Below, one piece after another: positions 14,644 through 14,795 of a stretch of 14,795 bases of DNA. The position numbers were made by a program, and so were the translations under genes. Origin of the DNA: Thermodesulfovibrio sp. (GTDB taxonomy: Bacteria; Nitrospirota; Thermodesulfovibrionia; Thermodesulfovibrionales; Thermodesulfovibrionaceae); the NCBI GenBank assembly GCA_026415995.1, contig JAOAGB010000061.1:1-14795 (forward strand), in the 5' to 3' direction. The notes under the pieces were generated by a model that was not told where the DNA came from, did not search any database, and saw only the letters and a program-made list of their open reading frames with translations. Within the stretch, counting starts at the first letter, position 1, and each line of letters opens with the position of its first letter.

Positions 14644-14795
14644 TAGAAAATTTTTGATTTTATTTAATAAATTATTGTTCTTTGACAAGGCTGGATTTTA
14701 AATCTAAAAAATTAGATTTTATCGGCATTTTTATGGTAAATACACATAAACACTTGGAAATGCTTGTTTTGAACCCTATAAAAATTCAAACAATA
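14644..14795. other. AT-rich non-coding end, possible CRISPR leader
   Basis: No gene is supported in these 152 bases. ACAATAAT (14637-14644, overlapping the end of cas6) pairs with ATTATTGT (14671-14678) over a 26-base loop. A second hairpin, AAATCTAA (14700-14707) with TTAGATTT (14712-14719), has an AAAA loop. Neither has the T-run of an intrinsic terminator. An ATG at 14733 opens a frame that runs off the window for 21 codons, but it has no ribosome site. The position after cas6 and the AT-richness would suit a leader. Confidence 0.35.
14764..14793. repeat. Inverted repeat at window edge, possible first CRISPR repeat
   Basis: TTGTTTTGAA (14764-14773) and TTCAAACAA (14785-14793) pair over nine bases with one bulged T and an 11-base loop. 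The central part begins GTTTTGAA and ends ATTCAAAC, which resembles the GTTT...GAAAC ends of many CRISPR repeats. Only one copy can lie in the window, so repetition cannot be tested here. Confidence 0.2.

Noticed and set aside
14700..14719. Hairpin with AAAA loop after cas6 as an intrinsic terminator.
   Set aside because: The stem is almost all A-T and no T-run follows on either strand.
14733..14795. An ORF from ATG 14733 open to the window end (21 codons).
   Set aside because: No ribosome site, and the peptide does not resemble the start of Cas1, Cas2 or any family I know. It is too short to judge.

Overview
The window is AT-rich bacterial DNA, densely coded on the + strand. I found no credible gene on the - strand. 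The left part (1-4349) looks like a chromosomal core. It holds the 3' end of a transketolase C-terminal subunit gene, ftsE, ftsX, an EnvC-like murein hydrolase activator gene, a ctpA-type carboxyl-terminal protease gene and tRNA-Leu(CAG). FtsEX with a periplasmic EnvC-type partner points to a Gram-negative bacterium. Together with the base composition and a CARF-rich type III locus, this would suit a thermophilic, deep-branching lineage such as Thermodesulfovibrio-like Nitrospirota. That assignment is a guess from overall feel, not from a database search.

The right part (4598-14643) is a type III-A (Csm) CRISPR-Cas locus that begins about 250 bases after the tRNA. It opens with three CARF-type signalling proteins: a CARF-winged-helix protein resembling Crn1/APE2256 ring nucleases, a Csx1 ribonuclease with a C-terminal HEPN motif, and a Cas_NE0113-family protein. 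The effector operon follows: cas10/csm1, csm2, csm3, csm4, csm5, cas6. Cas10 keeps both the HD motif and the GGDD cyclase motif. Csm3 keeps the aspartate expected for target RNA cleavage. The complex should therefore bind crRNA made by Cas6, cut target RNA and make cyclic oligoadenylate. Csx1 would respond to that messenger with RNA cleavage, and one or both other CARF proteins could degrade or read it. There is no cas1, cas2 or csm6 in the window, and no array is visible. The last 150 bases are non-coding and could be a leader, with a repeat-like inverted sequence at the very end.

The most interesting points are: (1) the ring-nuclease-like gene overlaps the csx1 ribonuclease gene by four bases, like an off-switch coupled to an effector; (2) the NE0113-family protein combines a CARF-like domain, an OmpR-like segment and a four-cysteine cluster, and may be expressed from its own leaderless promoter; (3) two perfect 8-bp hairpins sit at the 3' ends of cas10 and csm4, each just upstream of the next gene's ribosome site; (4) the EnvC-like protein has lost its zinc ligands, as EnvC has.
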